This document shows positions 7,501 to 15,569 of a stretch of DNA of 64,000 nt, one piece after another. The notes under the pieces were generated by a model. That model searched no databases, was not told where the DNA came from, and worked only from the letters and a program-made list of their open reading frames with translations. Each line of letters begins with the position of its first letter. Position 1 is the first letter of the stretch. This stretch comes from RGIG3178 sp942492795 (GTDB lineage: Bacteria; Bacillota; Clostridia; Christensenellales; QAND01): the NCBI GenBank assembly GCA_942492795.1, contig OW818639.1:682001-746000 (forward strand), written 5' to 3'. The translations under genes were made by a program, and so were the position numbers.

Positions 7501-9507
7501 ATGATCATAGCACTGATTGGAAATCCCAACTGCGGCAAGACCACGCTGTTCAACCAATTGACGGGAAGCAATCAGCATGTGGGGAATTTTCCGGGGGTTA
7601 CGGTGGAGAAGAAGGAAGGGATCATACGCCGACACGATGACATGAAGGTGGTGGATCTTCCCGGCATTTATTCGCTGTCCCCGTATACAAGCGAAGAGGT
7701 GCTGACCCGGGATTTCTTGCTTGTTGACCGACCGGACGTTATTTTAAACATCGTGGACGCTACGAACATCGAGCGCAATCTCTACCTCTCGCTACAGCTG
7801 ATGGAGCTTGGGATGCCGATGGTGTTGGCGCTCAACATGATGGACGAGATGGAGAAAAACGGCGGCACGGTGGATATCAAGGCGATGGAAGAGGTTTTCG
7901 GCATCCCTGTGGTGCCCATTGCAGCCAGCAAAAACCAGGGGATCGGGGAACTTATCGATCACCTCATCCAGGCGGGACGGGATAAGCAAAAGGTGCCGCT
8001 GCTGGATTTCTGCACGGGCGAAGTGCACAAGGCGGTGCATGCGATAAGCCATCTGATCGAGCCGCAGGCGCAGGCGCTGCACATTCCGAAACGGTTTGCG
8101 GCGACCAAACTGGTCGAAGGCGACGAGCCGATGCGAAAAAAGATGCAGCTGACAAAGGCCGAACTCCACGTGATCGAACACACCGTCGAGGTGATGGAGC
8201 GCGCCTTGGGAATGGATCGGGAAGCGGCGCTGGCGGATATGCGTTTTACGTATATCCAGTCGCTGTGCGCCAAGATGGTGCATAAGCCCGTGGATACCAT
8301 CGAGCACCGCCGGTCGGTGAAGATCGATTTGCTGCTGACGCATAAATACCTTGCCATACCGCTGTTCTTCGGAATCATGATGCTGGTGTTCTATCTGACA
8401 TTCGGACCGGTAGGCACGTTTTTATCGGATGTGTTCGGTGCACTGGTGGACGGGGCCATAACAAAAATCGGCGAAATTCTCGTCGCGTTCCAAATAAACC
8501 CGCTGCTCCAGTCCCTTATTATGGACGGGGCGCTCGCCGGCATCGGAAGCATCCTGTCGTTTTTGCCCACGATACTGGTGCTGTTCTTCTTCCTGTCTCT
8601 TTTGGAGGACAGCGGGTACATGGCGCGGGTAGCGTTTGTGATGGATAAACTTCTGCGCAAGATCGGCCTGTCCGGAAGGTCCTTTGTGCCGATGCTGGTC
8701 GGATTCGGCTGCTCGGTCCCGGCGATCATGGCAACGCGCACGCTGGCAAGTGACCGCGACCGAAAGATGACCATCCTTCTTACACCGTTCATGTCGTGCA
8801 GCGCCAAGCTGCCTATATATGCGTTGTTTACAGAAGCGTTTTTTACGGAGCATCAGGCGCTGGTCATGATTGGCCTATACGCGCTTGGCATCGTTTCGGG
8901 AATCGTTTACGGGTTGTTGTGCAAGAACACGCTGTTCCGCGGAGAGCCCGTGCCGTTTGTGATGGAACTTCCGTCGTATCGAATTCCTTCGCCAAAGAGC
9001 GTTGTGCTCCATATGGGCAACAAGGCAGGCCATTTTGTCAAAAAGGCCTTCACCATCATATTTTTGATTACCATCGTCATCTGGGTGCTGCAGACGTTCA
9101 CCTTCCGCTTTGATGTGGCGGCAGACAACACACAGAGCATGCTTTCGGCCGTCGGGCATTTCATAGCGCCCGTCTTTACGCCGCTGGGCTTCGGGGACTG
9201 GCGCGCCGCCACGGCGCTTCTGACCGGACTTACCGCCAAGGAAGCCGTGGTCAGCACGTTTGCGGTGCTTTTGGGAGCCGCTGCCGGAGATCCGTTGGCG
9301 CCGCTGATGTCACAACTGTTCACGCCATTGACGGCACTATCCTTTTTATGCTTCACGCTTCTGTATATGCCGTGCGTGGCCGCCATGGCTGCGGTGAGAA
9401 GAGAACTTGGCAGCATATGGGCTGCGATTGCCGCAATGGGCGTGCAGACAGCTTTTGCCTGGGTGGTTACGTTTGTGCTGTACAACATCGTTCGGTTGTT
9501 TATGTGA
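7501..9507 (+). CDS. feoB: Ferrous iron transporter B
   Basis: GTP-dependent Fe2+ permease of 668 residues in the cytoplasmic membrane. It begins with a small G domain: P-loop GNPNCGKTT (about residues 7-15), switch region GNFPGVTVE, DLPGIYSL and the ALNMMDE base-recognition segment. A helical GDI-like region follows, then the polytopic membrane domain with the two Gate motifs (MLVGFGCSVPAIMATR and LTGLTAKEAVVSTFAVL). RBS AGGGGAG precedes the ATG. Together with feoA and the Cys-rich protein just downstream it forms a complete feo operon. Confidence 0.97.
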   Translation: MIIALIGNPNCGKTTLFNQLTGSNQHVGNFPGVTVEKKEGIIRRHDDMKVVDLPGIYSLSPYTSEEVLTRDFLLVDRPDVILNIVDATNIERNLYLSLQLMELGMPMVLALNMMDEMEKNGGTVDIKAMEEVFGIPVVPIAASKNQGIGELIDHLIQAGRDKQKVPLLDFCTGEVHKAVHAISHLIEPQAQALHIPKRFAATKLVEGDEPMRKKMQLTKAELHVIEHTVEVMERALGMDREAALADMRFTYIQSLCAKMVHKPVDTIEHRRSVKIDLLLTHKYLAIPLFFGIMMLVFYLTFGPVGTFLSDVFGALVDGAITKIGEILVAFQINPLLQSLIMDGALAGIGSILSFLPTILVLFFFLSLLEDSGYMARVAFVMDKLLRKIGLSGRSFVPMLVGFGCSVPAIMATRTLASDRDRKMTILLTPFMSCSAKLPIYALFTEAFFTEHQALVMIGLYALGIVSGIVYGLLCKNTLFRGEPVPFVMELPSYRIPSPKSVVLHMGNKAGHFVKKAFTIIFLITIVIWVLQTFTFRFDVAADNTQSMLSAVGHFIAPVFTPLGFGDWRAATALLTGLTAKEAVVSTFAVLLGAAAGDPLAPLMSQLFTPLTALSFLCFTLLYMPCVAAMAAVRRELGSIWAAIAAMGVQTAFAWVVTFVLYNIVRLFM

Positions 9508-9517
9508 GGAGAAAGAT

Positions 9518-9661
9518 ATGGATATTGTAATCATACTGGTATTGGCGGTGCTGAGTCTTCTGGCGATCCGCTCCGTGAGAAAGCAAAAACAGCAGGGATG
9601 CTGCGGCAGTTGCGCGGGATGCGCCAAAGCGGAAGGATGCAGCGATAAAGAAAAGAAATAA
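9518..9661 (+). CDS. FeoB-associated Cys-rich membrane protein
   Basis: 47-residue protein with one N-terminal membrane helix (IVIILVLAVLSLLAI), a basic segment and a Cys-rich tail (CCGSCAGCAKAEGC). This is the usual form of the FeoB-associated Cys-rich family found after feoB in Firmicutes; its proposed role is iron delivery or sensing at the transporter. The ATG at 9518 follows GAGGAG by six bases. The longer frame reaching back into feoB is not needed. It ends the operon, before a double terminator. Confidence 0.88.
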   Translation: MDIVIILVLAVLSLLAIRSVRKQKQQGCCGSCAGCAKAEGCSDKEKK

Positions 9662-9679
9662 GCCAAGCTATCCAATACG

Positions 9680-9743
9680 CCGTCGAAAAGTTAACCTTTC
9701 GACGGAAGAATAAAAGCTCCGCTATAAGGCGGAGCTTTTGTTT
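9680..9743 (+). terminator. Double hairpin terminator after feo operon
   Basis: First hairpin CCGTCGAAA (9680-9688) with TTTCGACGG (9697-9705), then AAAAGCTCCGC (9712-9722) with GCGGAGCTTTT (9729-9739) followed by GTTTG. The second has the form of an intrinsic terminator and its A-rich left arm would also serve the opposite strand. Confidence 0.85.
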
Positions 9744-10057
9744 GCAGCGCCGAAGCGCGGCAGCGATGGACGAACGAGTGTGCAGCCCGCCGTCCTATTC
9801 ATGCGCGGATTGTACCGGAGGGAACGGTTCAAATCGCGCAAACTTTAATCGATGTTGATTGCCGATGCTACGGGATTCAAGAGCATTGGATGCGCGATAA
9901 ATTCGGGATTGCTGGAAAAGCCACGAATGGAAATATCATGGATGCACGGTTTGTTTAGTCCAATCCGGGAACGGTCAAATCTTTCGACATGCGCTCGGAT
10001 TTGCTTTAATCGGCTGCCAAACCACCAAAATCTTACCGATAACCGAGGGGTATCGGT
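9744..10057. other. Gene-free stretch between feo and glnN
   Basis: About 310 bases with no frame that has a ribosome-binding site or recognisable protein on either strand. It contains one perfect inverted repeat, TTACCGATA (10033-10041) with TATCGGTAA (10051-10059), next to the glnN terminator. Short open frames here (for example 9852-10082) look like chance. Confidence 0.5.
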
Positions 10058-10099
10058 AAAAAACGGCGTGCGCATACGGTGACCCGTACAGCGCACGCC
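10058..10099 (-). terminator. Terminator of glnN
   Basis: On the minus strand a nine-base-pair stem GGCGTGCGC / GCGCACGCC (10099-10091 with 10073-10065), with an inner partly paired loop, is followed by a run of six T (10063-10058). It lies 44 bases after the glnN stop. Confidence 0.88.
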
Positions 10100-10142
10100 A
10101 TTGTGCCATCGGTTGGATTTTAAAGGTGCTGCTTATGGTGCA

Positions 10143-12227
10143 TTACACGCCGAAGAGCAGATCGTCGTACGTCGGGAACGGCCATGCGTCCTTGCTTACC
10201 ATCGTTTCAAGCTCGTCTGCCACGACGCGCAAATCCACCATGGCGGGAACGATCTTCTCATGGCTGAAATTCACGGTGTCCACGCTGTCGTCGCCGTGTG
10301 CGTGAGAGATTACGTTTTCAAGCGCGTTGGTCTTCTGGTACATCGATCCGAGCAGGTCGGACATCTTTTTGACAAGCGATGTCTCATACAGGCAAGCGGC
10401 ATCGGGTGTGACCTGTTTGGCCGAAGCGGCGGTTGCGCTTAACTGACCGATATACTTGCTTACGGCAGGCATGATCTCCCGGCGCGCTATGTTGAGCATG
10501 GTCAGCGCTTCGATGGAGATGACCTTCACGTAGTTTTCCATCAGGATCTCATAGCGGGCATGAAGCTCCACGGGCGTGAGCACGTTGAACGCTTCGAACA
10601 TCTTGACGTTGTTCTCTTTGATCAGGTAAGGAAGCGCTTCCGCGGTGGATTTGAGGTTCAGCAGTCCTCTGCGCTTCGCTTCCACAACCCATTCATCGGC
10701 ATAGTTGTTGCCGTTGAAGATGATGCGCTTGTGCTTTGTTATGGTCTCGCGGATCAGATGGTTGAGCTCGGCGGTAAAATCGTCCGCTTTTTCGAGTTTG
10801 TCGGCAAATTCGCTCAAGGCTGATGCGACGATGGTATTCAACACCGTGTTGGAGTCGGAAATGGAGAACGAGGAACCGACCATGCGGAACTCGAACTTGT
10901 TTCCGGTAAACGCAAACGGCGAGGTGCGGTTGCGGTCGGTCGTATCACGGGGCAGCGGCGGGAGGATGTCCACACCGATGGTCATTTCCCTCTGGTAATC
11001 GTCCTTATACGGCGTGCCGTGCTCAATGGATTCCAAGACGGCGGTCAATTCCGCGCCCAGGAAAATGGACACGATGGCGGGCGGCGCTTCGTTGGCGCCA
11101 AGCCTGTGGTCGTTTCCGGCGGAGGCGACGGTGACGCGAAGCAGATCCTGATGTTCGTCCACCGCCTTGACGATGGCACTGAGGAACAGCAGGAATTGTG
11201 CGTTCTCGCGCGGCGTGCGGCCCGGATCCAGAAGGTTTACGCCGGTATCCGTCGACATCGACCAGTTGTTGTGCTTTCCGCTGCCGTTGACGCCCGCGAA
11301 CGGCTTTTCATGCAGCAGGCAGACAAGCCCATGCCTGAGTGCAACTTTCTGCATCAGTTCCATGGTCAGCTGGTTATGGTCGGTGGCGATGTTGGTGGTG
11401 GTGAAGATCGGCGCCAATTCGTGCTGCGCCGGGGCCACTTCGTTGTGCTTGGTCTTGGCAAGGATGCCAAGTTCCCACAAGGATTCGTCCAAATCGTGCA
11501 TATACTCCGCAATGCGCGGTTTTAAAGCACCAAAGTAATGATCTTCCAGCTCCTGGCCTTTGGGCGGTTTTGCGCCGAAGAGCGTGCGGCCGGTATAGCG
11601 CAGATCGTTGCGCAGCTTGTACATGGCGCCATCGATGATGAAATACTCCTGCTCGGGACCGACGGTGGTGTTGACGCTCGTCACGCCGTTGCCGAAGAGT
11701 TTCAATACGCGGACTGCCTGACGGTTGATCGCTTCCATCGAGCGCAGAAGCGGTGTTTTCTTGTCCAGCGCTTCGCCGCTGTAGGAGCAGAAAGCGGTCG
11801 GGATGCACAGTGTGCCGTCCTTGATAAAGGCAAAGGACGAAGGATCCCAGTTGGTATAGCCGCGCGCTTCAAACGTGGCGCGCAATCCGCCGGAGGGGAA
11901 GCTCGATGCGTCGGGCTCGCCCTTGATCAGCTCTTTGCCGGAAAACTCCATGATGATGCCGCCCTCCGGAGTCGGAGAGATGAAGCTGTCATGCTTCTCG
12001 GCGGTAATGCCTGTCATTGGTTGGAACCAATGGGTAAAATGCGTTGCGCCCTGCTCCACGGCCCAATCCTTCATTGCATTGGCCACCACGCCTGCCACCG
12101 CGGGGTCCAAGGATTTTCCCATGGAGATGGTTTGTTTGAGCGCCCGATAGGTCTCCTTCGGCAAACGCTGTTTCATCGTTGCGTCGTTGAATACCTTGCT
12201 GCCAAAGAGTTCAGGAATATTGCTCAT
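10143..12227 (-). CDS. glnN: Glutamine synthetase type III
   Basis: ATP-dependent ligation of ammonia to glutamate. The 694-residue length and the order of motifs mark GSIII rather than GSI: an N-terminal GSIII segment (PELFGSKVFND), MEFSGKELIKGEPDASSFPSG, TVGPEQEYFIID, GVNGSGKHNNWS and a C-terminal helical region. The frame extends to 12296, but the ATG at 12227 is preceded by GGGGG with normal spacing. It is monocistronic, with its own promoter at 12327-12299 and an ANTAR-type terminator/antiterminator in the leader, so expression should rise when the ANTAR protein is active. A second, type I synthetase is encoded at 17797. Confidence 0.96.
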   Translation of the reverse strand: MSNIPELFGSKVFNDATMKQRLPKETYRALKQTISMGKSLDPAVAGVVANAMKDWAVEQGATHFTHWFQPMTGITAEKHDSFISPTPEGGIIMEFSGKELIKGEPDASSFPSGGLRATFEARGYTNWDPSSFAFIKDGTLCIPTAFCSYSGEALDKKTPLLRSMEAINRQAVRVLKLFGNGVTSVNTTVGPEQEYFIIDGAMYKLRNDLRYTGRTLFGAKPPKGQELEDHYFGALKPRIAEYMHDLDESLWELGILAKTKHNEVAPAQHELAPIFTTTNIATDHNQLTMELMQKVALRHGLVCLLHEKPFAGVNGSGKHNNWSMSTDTGVNLLDPGRTPRENAQFLLFLSAIVKAVDEHQDLLRVTVASAGNDHRLGANEAPPAIVSIFLGAELTAVLESIEHGTPYKDDYQREMTIGVDILPPLPRDTTDRNRTSPFAFTGNKFEFRMVGSSFSISDSNTVLNTIVASALSEFADKLEKADDFTAELNHLIRETITKHKRIIFNGNNYADEWVVEAKRRGLLNLKSTAEALPYLIKENNVKMFEAFNVLTPVELHARYEILMENYVKVISIEALTMLNIARREIMPAVSKYIGQLSATAASAKQVTPDAACLYETSLVKKMSDLLGSMYQKTNALENVISHAHGDDSVDTVNFSHEKIVPAMVDLRVVADELETMVSKDAWPFPTYDDLLFGV

Positions 12228-12250
12228 TGCTGTTTCCCCCTTACTAATAT

Positions 12251-12288
12251 AAAAAGCGCCGCGGGAATTCCCGCAGCGCCTTTGCTGC
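12251..12288 (-). promoter_or_regulatory. ANTAR antitermination site in glnN leader
   Basis: Minus strand. Hairpin GCAGC-AAAGGC-GCUGC (12288-12273) has a six-base loop with A at position 1 and G at position 4, the known ANTAR recognition pattern. It overlaps an intrinsic terminator, GGCGCUGCGGG-AAUU-CCCGCGGCGC plus five U (12280-12251); the two cannot form together. The predicted transcript starts only a few bases before the hairpin, so there is no room for the second upstream hairpin seen in eut and nas leaders. Confidence 0.8.
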
Positions 12289-12298
12289 TTATGCAAAC

Positions 12299-12327
12299 AG
12301 TATATGCACCGCCGTTTTTGTTGTCAA
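12299..12327 (-). promoter_or_regulatory. glnN promoter
   Basis: Minus strand TTGACA (12327-12322), 17-base spacer, TATACT (12304-12299): near-perfect vegetative promoter. The start site is predicted near 12292. Confidence 0.85.
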
Positions 12328-12400
12328 CCCCGAATTGATAAATTATTTTCGATTTCATCCATATTTTACAACATTTGCCCGCATGTCCTGCAAAAAAGCC

Positions 12401-12429
12401 TTGACGAGATTCCCGTTGTTGCATATAAT
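12401..12429 (+). promoter_or_regulatory. Promoter of the glutamate synthase operon
   Basis: TTGACG (12401-12406), 17-base spacer, TATAAT (12424-12429). Predicted start site near 12436. It diverges from the glnN promoter about 75 bases away. Confidence 0.85.
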
Positions 12430-12441
12430 AATCGCACAGTT

Positions 12442-12502
12442 GTGAACAAAGGCGTTCACCAACGCACGTGGGAAAGCCACGCTCGTTGGTGAACGCCTTT
12501 TT
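12442..12502 (+). promoter_or_regulatory. ANTAR antitermination site in glutamate synthase leader
   Basis: Hairpin GUGAAC-AAAGGC-GUUCAC (12442-12459) has a six-base loop identical to that in the glnN leader, with A1 and G4. Its 3' arm is also the 5' arm of a long terminator: AAGGCGUUCACCAACG (12449-12464) pairs with CGUUGGUGAACGCCUU (12484-12499), followed by a U run. The inner part holds a further hairpin CGUGG-GAAAG-CCACG. The mutually exclusive arrangement is that of an ANTAR-controlled switch. The RBS lies just after the terminator. Confidence 0.82.
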
Positions 12503-12528
12503 GTATTTTGTGACAGGAGGGAAAGGCA

Positions 12529-13629
12529 ATGCTAAAAGAAGGTCAGATCCGCATTCCATCCGGCTGCGCCATCGTGGGCGTGTTCGATAAAACAGGGAAC
12601 CGCATGAGCGGCAGCGCGATCATAGGCGCCATCGCCACCATGCACGACCGCAGCAACGGTTTGGGCGGCGGCTTCGCAGGGTACGGCATCTATCCGGATC
12701 ACGCGGACGAATACGCGCTGCACTTGTTCTACGACAGCGAGTCGGTCCGTCAGCAGTGCGAAACATATCTCTACGGCCAGTTTTCGATTTCCCAATGCGG
12801 GGAAATACCCGTTAAAAAATCGCCGCTGGTCCCCGACGGCCCGTTGCTGTGGCGGTATTTCGTCCGTCCAAGCGAGGCGCAGTTGACGGCAAGCCAAGTG
12901 GATGAACGGGAATATGTCGCGCGCGCGGTGATGGAAGTGAACGTCAACATCGAAGGAGCCTACGTCTTTTCAAGCGGAAAGAATATGGGCGTTTTCAAAG
13001 CCATAGGCTTTCCGGAGGATGTCGGCGAATACTACCGTTTGGGGGATTACAGCGCGTATTGCTGGACGGCGCACGGCCGCTATCCCACAAACACGCCGGG
13101 ATGGTGGGGCGGCGCGCACCCGTTTGCGCTGTTGGACACGACGGTCGTGCACAACGGCGAGATATCCTCCTACGATGCCAACAGGCGCGAAGTGGAGATG
13201 TTCGGATACCATTGCAGCCTGCTGACAGACACCGAGGTCATCGCGTACATGGTCGATTACCTTGTGCGCCGGTTGGGTTTGACCCACAAGGAGGCGGCGG
13301 ACGTCATGGCGGCACCGTTCTGGTCGGTCATCGACTCTATGGATGAAAAGCGGAAGAATTACTATACCTATTTGCGCGAAGCGTTTACCGGATTTTTGAT
13401 CACGGGACCGTTCTCCATCCTCGTCGGATTTGACGGCGGGATGATGGCCCTAAACGACAGGCTTAAGCTTCGTTCGATGGTCGCGGCGGAAAAGGGAGAC
13501 ATGTTCTATGTCTCCAGCGAAGAGTGCGCCATACGGTATCTCGAACCGAATGTCGAGAAGATATGGTCGCCCAAAGGTGGCGAAGCCGTTATCGTAACGT
13601 TAAAAGGAGGCAAGGAACATGGCCGTTGA
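12529..13629 (+). CDS. Glutamate synthase, class II glutamine amidotransferase subunit
   Basis: 366-residue subunit that hydrolyses glutamine and delivers ammonia to the FMN subunit encoded next. The class II (Ntn) signature is present: a predicted catalytic Cys at residue 13 (SGCAIVGVFD), which implies removal of a 12-residue leader, then HGRYPTNTPGWWGGAHPFAL, HNGEISS and DTEVIAYMVDYL. In most bacteria this domain is fused in a single GltB chain of about 1500 residues; here it is separate. ATG at 12529 with AGGAGG eight bases upstream. First gene of a five-gene operon under ANTAR-type leader control. It overlaps the next gene by 11 bases. Confidence 0.9.
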   Translation: MLKEGQIRIPSGCAIVGVFDKTGNRMSGSAIIGAIATMHDRSNGLGGGFAGYGIYPDHADEYALHLFYDSESVRQQCETYLYGQFSISQCGEIPVKKSPLVPDGPLLWRYFVRPSEAQLTASQVDEREYVARAVMEVNVNIEGAYVFSSGKNMGVFKAIGFPEDVGEYYRLGDYSAYCWTAHGRYPTNTPGWWGGAHPFALLDTTVVHNGEISSYDANRREVEMFGYHCSLLTDTEVIAYMVDYLVRRLGLTHKEAADVMAAPFWSVIDSMDEKRKNYYTYLREAFTGFLITGPFSILVGFDGGMMALNDRLKLRSMVAAEKGDMFYVSSEECAIRYLEPNVEKIWSPKGGEAVIVTLKGGKEHGR

Positions 13630-15124
13630 TTTTTTCTACCCGCCCTATGAAGTAGTCCGCAACATGGATCGGTGCATTACTTGCCGGGCATGTGAGCGGC
13701 AATGCTCCAACGAAGTCCACAAGCTGGACACCGAATTCAATGTGATGGCAAGCGACGAATCCAAGTGCGTGAACTGCCACCGCTGTGTGTCGCTGTGCCC
13801 GACGCGCGCATTGAAGATCGTCAAGACCACCCATACGTTCAAGGAGAACGGCAACTGGACGCAGGACAACATCCAGGACGTTTACAGGCAGGCCGGAACC
13901 GGCGGCGTGATCCTTTCCTCCATGGGCAATCCGCAGAATTTCCCGGTGTACTGGGATAAGATACTCATCAACGCTTCGCAGGTTACCAACCCCTCCATCG
14001 ATCCGCTGCGCGAACCGATGGAAACAAGGGTGGTTCTGGGCAAAAAGCCCGGCAAGATCGAGAGGGATAAAGATGGCAACCTGATCGACAATATGCCGCG
14101 CCGTCTGAAGCTGCAAACGCCCATTCTGTTTTCGGGCATGAGCTACGGCTCCATCAGCTACAACGCGCACGAGAGCTTGGCAAGGGCTTCGCAGGCTCTC
14201 GGAACGTTCTACAACACCGGTGAGGGCGGGCTGCACCAGGATTTCTACAAATACGGCGCCAACACCATCGTGCAGGTGGCATCCGGGCGCTTCGGCGTGA
14301 ACAAGGATTATCTCAACGCTGCGGCAGCCATCGAGATCAAGATCGGACAGGGCGCAAAACCCGGTATCGGCGGGCATCTGCCCGGCACCAAGGTCAGCGC
14401 CGACATCTCGCGCACCCGCATGATCCCCGTCGGCACCGACGCGATCTCGCCGGCGCCGCACCATGACATCTATTCCATCGAGGATCTCCGCCAGCTCGTC
14501 TACTCGCTCAAGGAAGCGACGGCGTATGAAAAACCCATCATCGTTAAAATATCCGCCGTGCACAACGTCGCGGCGATAGCAAGCGGCATCGCTCGCTCGG
14601 GCGCCGACATGATCGCCATCGACGGCTTCCGCGGCGGCACGGGCGCAGCGCCCGCGCGCATCCGCGACAACGTCGGGATTCCGATTGAATTGGCACTCGC
14701 AAGCGTGGACGAAAGGCTAAGGCAGGAAGGCATCCGCGACAACGTCTCCATCATCGCGGGCGGCAGCGTGCGGAACTCCGCCGATATCGTCAAAGCCATC
14801 GCGCTGGGCGCCGATGCCGTGTATGTGGCGACAGCCGCGCTTCTCGCGCTTGGCTGCCACCTGTGCCGCACCTGCCATCTGGGCACTTGCAACTGGGGCA
14901 TCGCCACCCAGCGGCCTGAGCTTACCAAGAGGCTGAATCCCGATATCGGAACGCAGCGGCTTATCAACCTGGTCAAAGCATGGGATCATGAGATCATGGA
15001 AATGATGGGCGGCATGGGCATCAACGCCATCGAAGCGCTGCGCGGCAACCGGCTGATGCTGCGCGGTATCGGACTCAACGAAAAAGAACTTTCGGTGCTT
15101 GGCATCAAGCATGCGGGCGAATGA
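13619..15124 (+). CDS. Glutamate synthase FMN-binding subunit with two [4Fe-4S] motifs
   Basis: 501-residue central catalytic subunit that condenses ammonia and 2-oxoglutarate to glutamate with electrons from ferredoxin or NAD(P)H. The N-terminus carries two CxxCxxCxxxC clusters (CITCRACERQC and CVNCHRCVSLC). The FMN/TIM-barrel Glu_synthase domain follows: FSGMSYGSISYNAHE, NTGEGGLHQDF, GQGAKPGIGGHLPG, GFRGGTGAAP. The C-terminal CHLCRTCHLGTCNWGIATQ holds the usual 3Fe-4S-type Cys set. The protein corresponds to the archaeal-type stand-alone GltB domain. It is preceded by AAAAGGAGG and overlaps the amidotransferase gene. Confidence 0.93.
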   Translation: MAVDFFYPPYEVVRNMDRCITCRACERQCSNEVHKLDTEFNVMASDESKCVNCHRCVSLCPTRALKIVKTTHTFKENGNWTQDNIQDVYRQAGTGGVILSSMGNPQNFPVYWDKILINASQVTNPSIDPLREPMETRVVLGKKPGKIERDKDGNLIDNMPRRLKLQTPILFSGMSYGSISYNAHESLARASQALGTFYNTGEGGLHQDFYKYGANTIVQVASGRFGVNKDYLNAAAAIEIKIGQGAKPGIGGHLPGTKVSADISRTRMIPVGTDAISPAPHHDIYSIEDLRQLVYSLKEATAYEKPIIVKISAVHNVAAIASGIARSGADMIAIDGFRGGTGAAPARIRDNVGIPIELALASVDERLRQEGIRDNVSIIAGGSVRNSADIVKAIALGADAVYVATAALLALGCHLCRTCHLGTCNWGIATQRPELTKRLNPDIGTQRLINLVKAWDHEIMEMMGGMGINAIEALRGNRLMLRGIGLNEKELSVLGIKHAGE

Positions 15125-15135
15125 GGTGAATGGAT

Positions 15136-15564
15136 ATGAAACGCGTATATGTCAATGAGCAATGGTGCCTGGGGTGCCATCTGTGTGAATACTACTGTGC
15201 CTTTGCCAACTCCGGCAAAAGCAGCATGGTCAAGGCGCTTAAAAACGTGACCATCCATCCGCGCATCCAGATCGAGGAGAAGGACGGCATCAGCTTTGCC
15301 GTTTCCTGCCGCCATTGCGACGATCCGATGTGCGTTCGCGGCTGCATCTCAGGCGCGCTTACCATCGAGAACGGCGTGATTGCCATCGATTCTGAAAAGT
15401 GCGTTGGCTGCTATACCTGCGTTTTGTCCTGCCCGTACGGCTGCATCATGCCAAACGAGGACGGCGTAATGCAAAAGTGCGAACTGTGCATGAAGAACAG
15501 CCACGGCCAACCGGTGTGCGTGACGGGCTGCCCCAACCGCGCCATCGTGTATGAGGAGAGGTGA
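15136..15564 (+). CDS. Four-cluster ferredoxin-like subunit (HycB/NuoI type)
   Basis: 142-residue iron-sulfur protein with several Cys motifs: CLGCHLCEYYC, CRHCDDPMCVRGC, CVGCYTCVLSC, and C-x2-C plus C-x3-C pairs near the end. The pattern fits up to four [4Fe-4S] clusters, like electron-transfer subunits of formate hydrogenlyase or DMSO reductase. Set between glutamate synthase subunits, it most likely shuttles electrons from the FAD subunit to the FMN subunit. The ATG at 15136 is seven bases from AGGTG; an upstream ATG at 15130 is only one base away and is less likely. Confidence 0.85.
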   Translation: MKRVYVNEQWCLGCHLCEYYCAFANSGKSSMVKALKNVTIHPRIQIEEKDGISFAVSCRHCDDPMCVRGCISGALTIENGVIAIDSEKCVGCYTCVLSCPYGCIMPNEDGVMQKCELCMKNSHGQPVCVTGCPNRAIVYEER

Positions 15565-15569
15565 ACGCA

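Noticed and set aside
9820..9850. GGTTCAAATC resembling a tRNA T-loop
   Set aside because: The flanking bases do not form a T-stem, and no acceptor, D or anticodon arms can be drawn around it.
9845..10096. Overlapping open frames on both strands in the feo-glnN gap
   Set aside because: No ribosome-binding site, no recognisable protein, and the glnN terminator lies inside them.
12436..12502. CGTTCACC at the start of the glutamate synthase leader resembles the glutamine riboswitch
   Set aside because: The conserved GGACGGAAGTAGG and CCGAAGGAACGC blocks are missing, and the rest is a simple symmetric terminator overlapped by an ANTAR-type loop.
13589..14563. Long antisense frame over the glutamate synthase FMN gene
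   Set aside because: It is a shadow caused by high third-position GC; the plus strand encodes clear family motifs.
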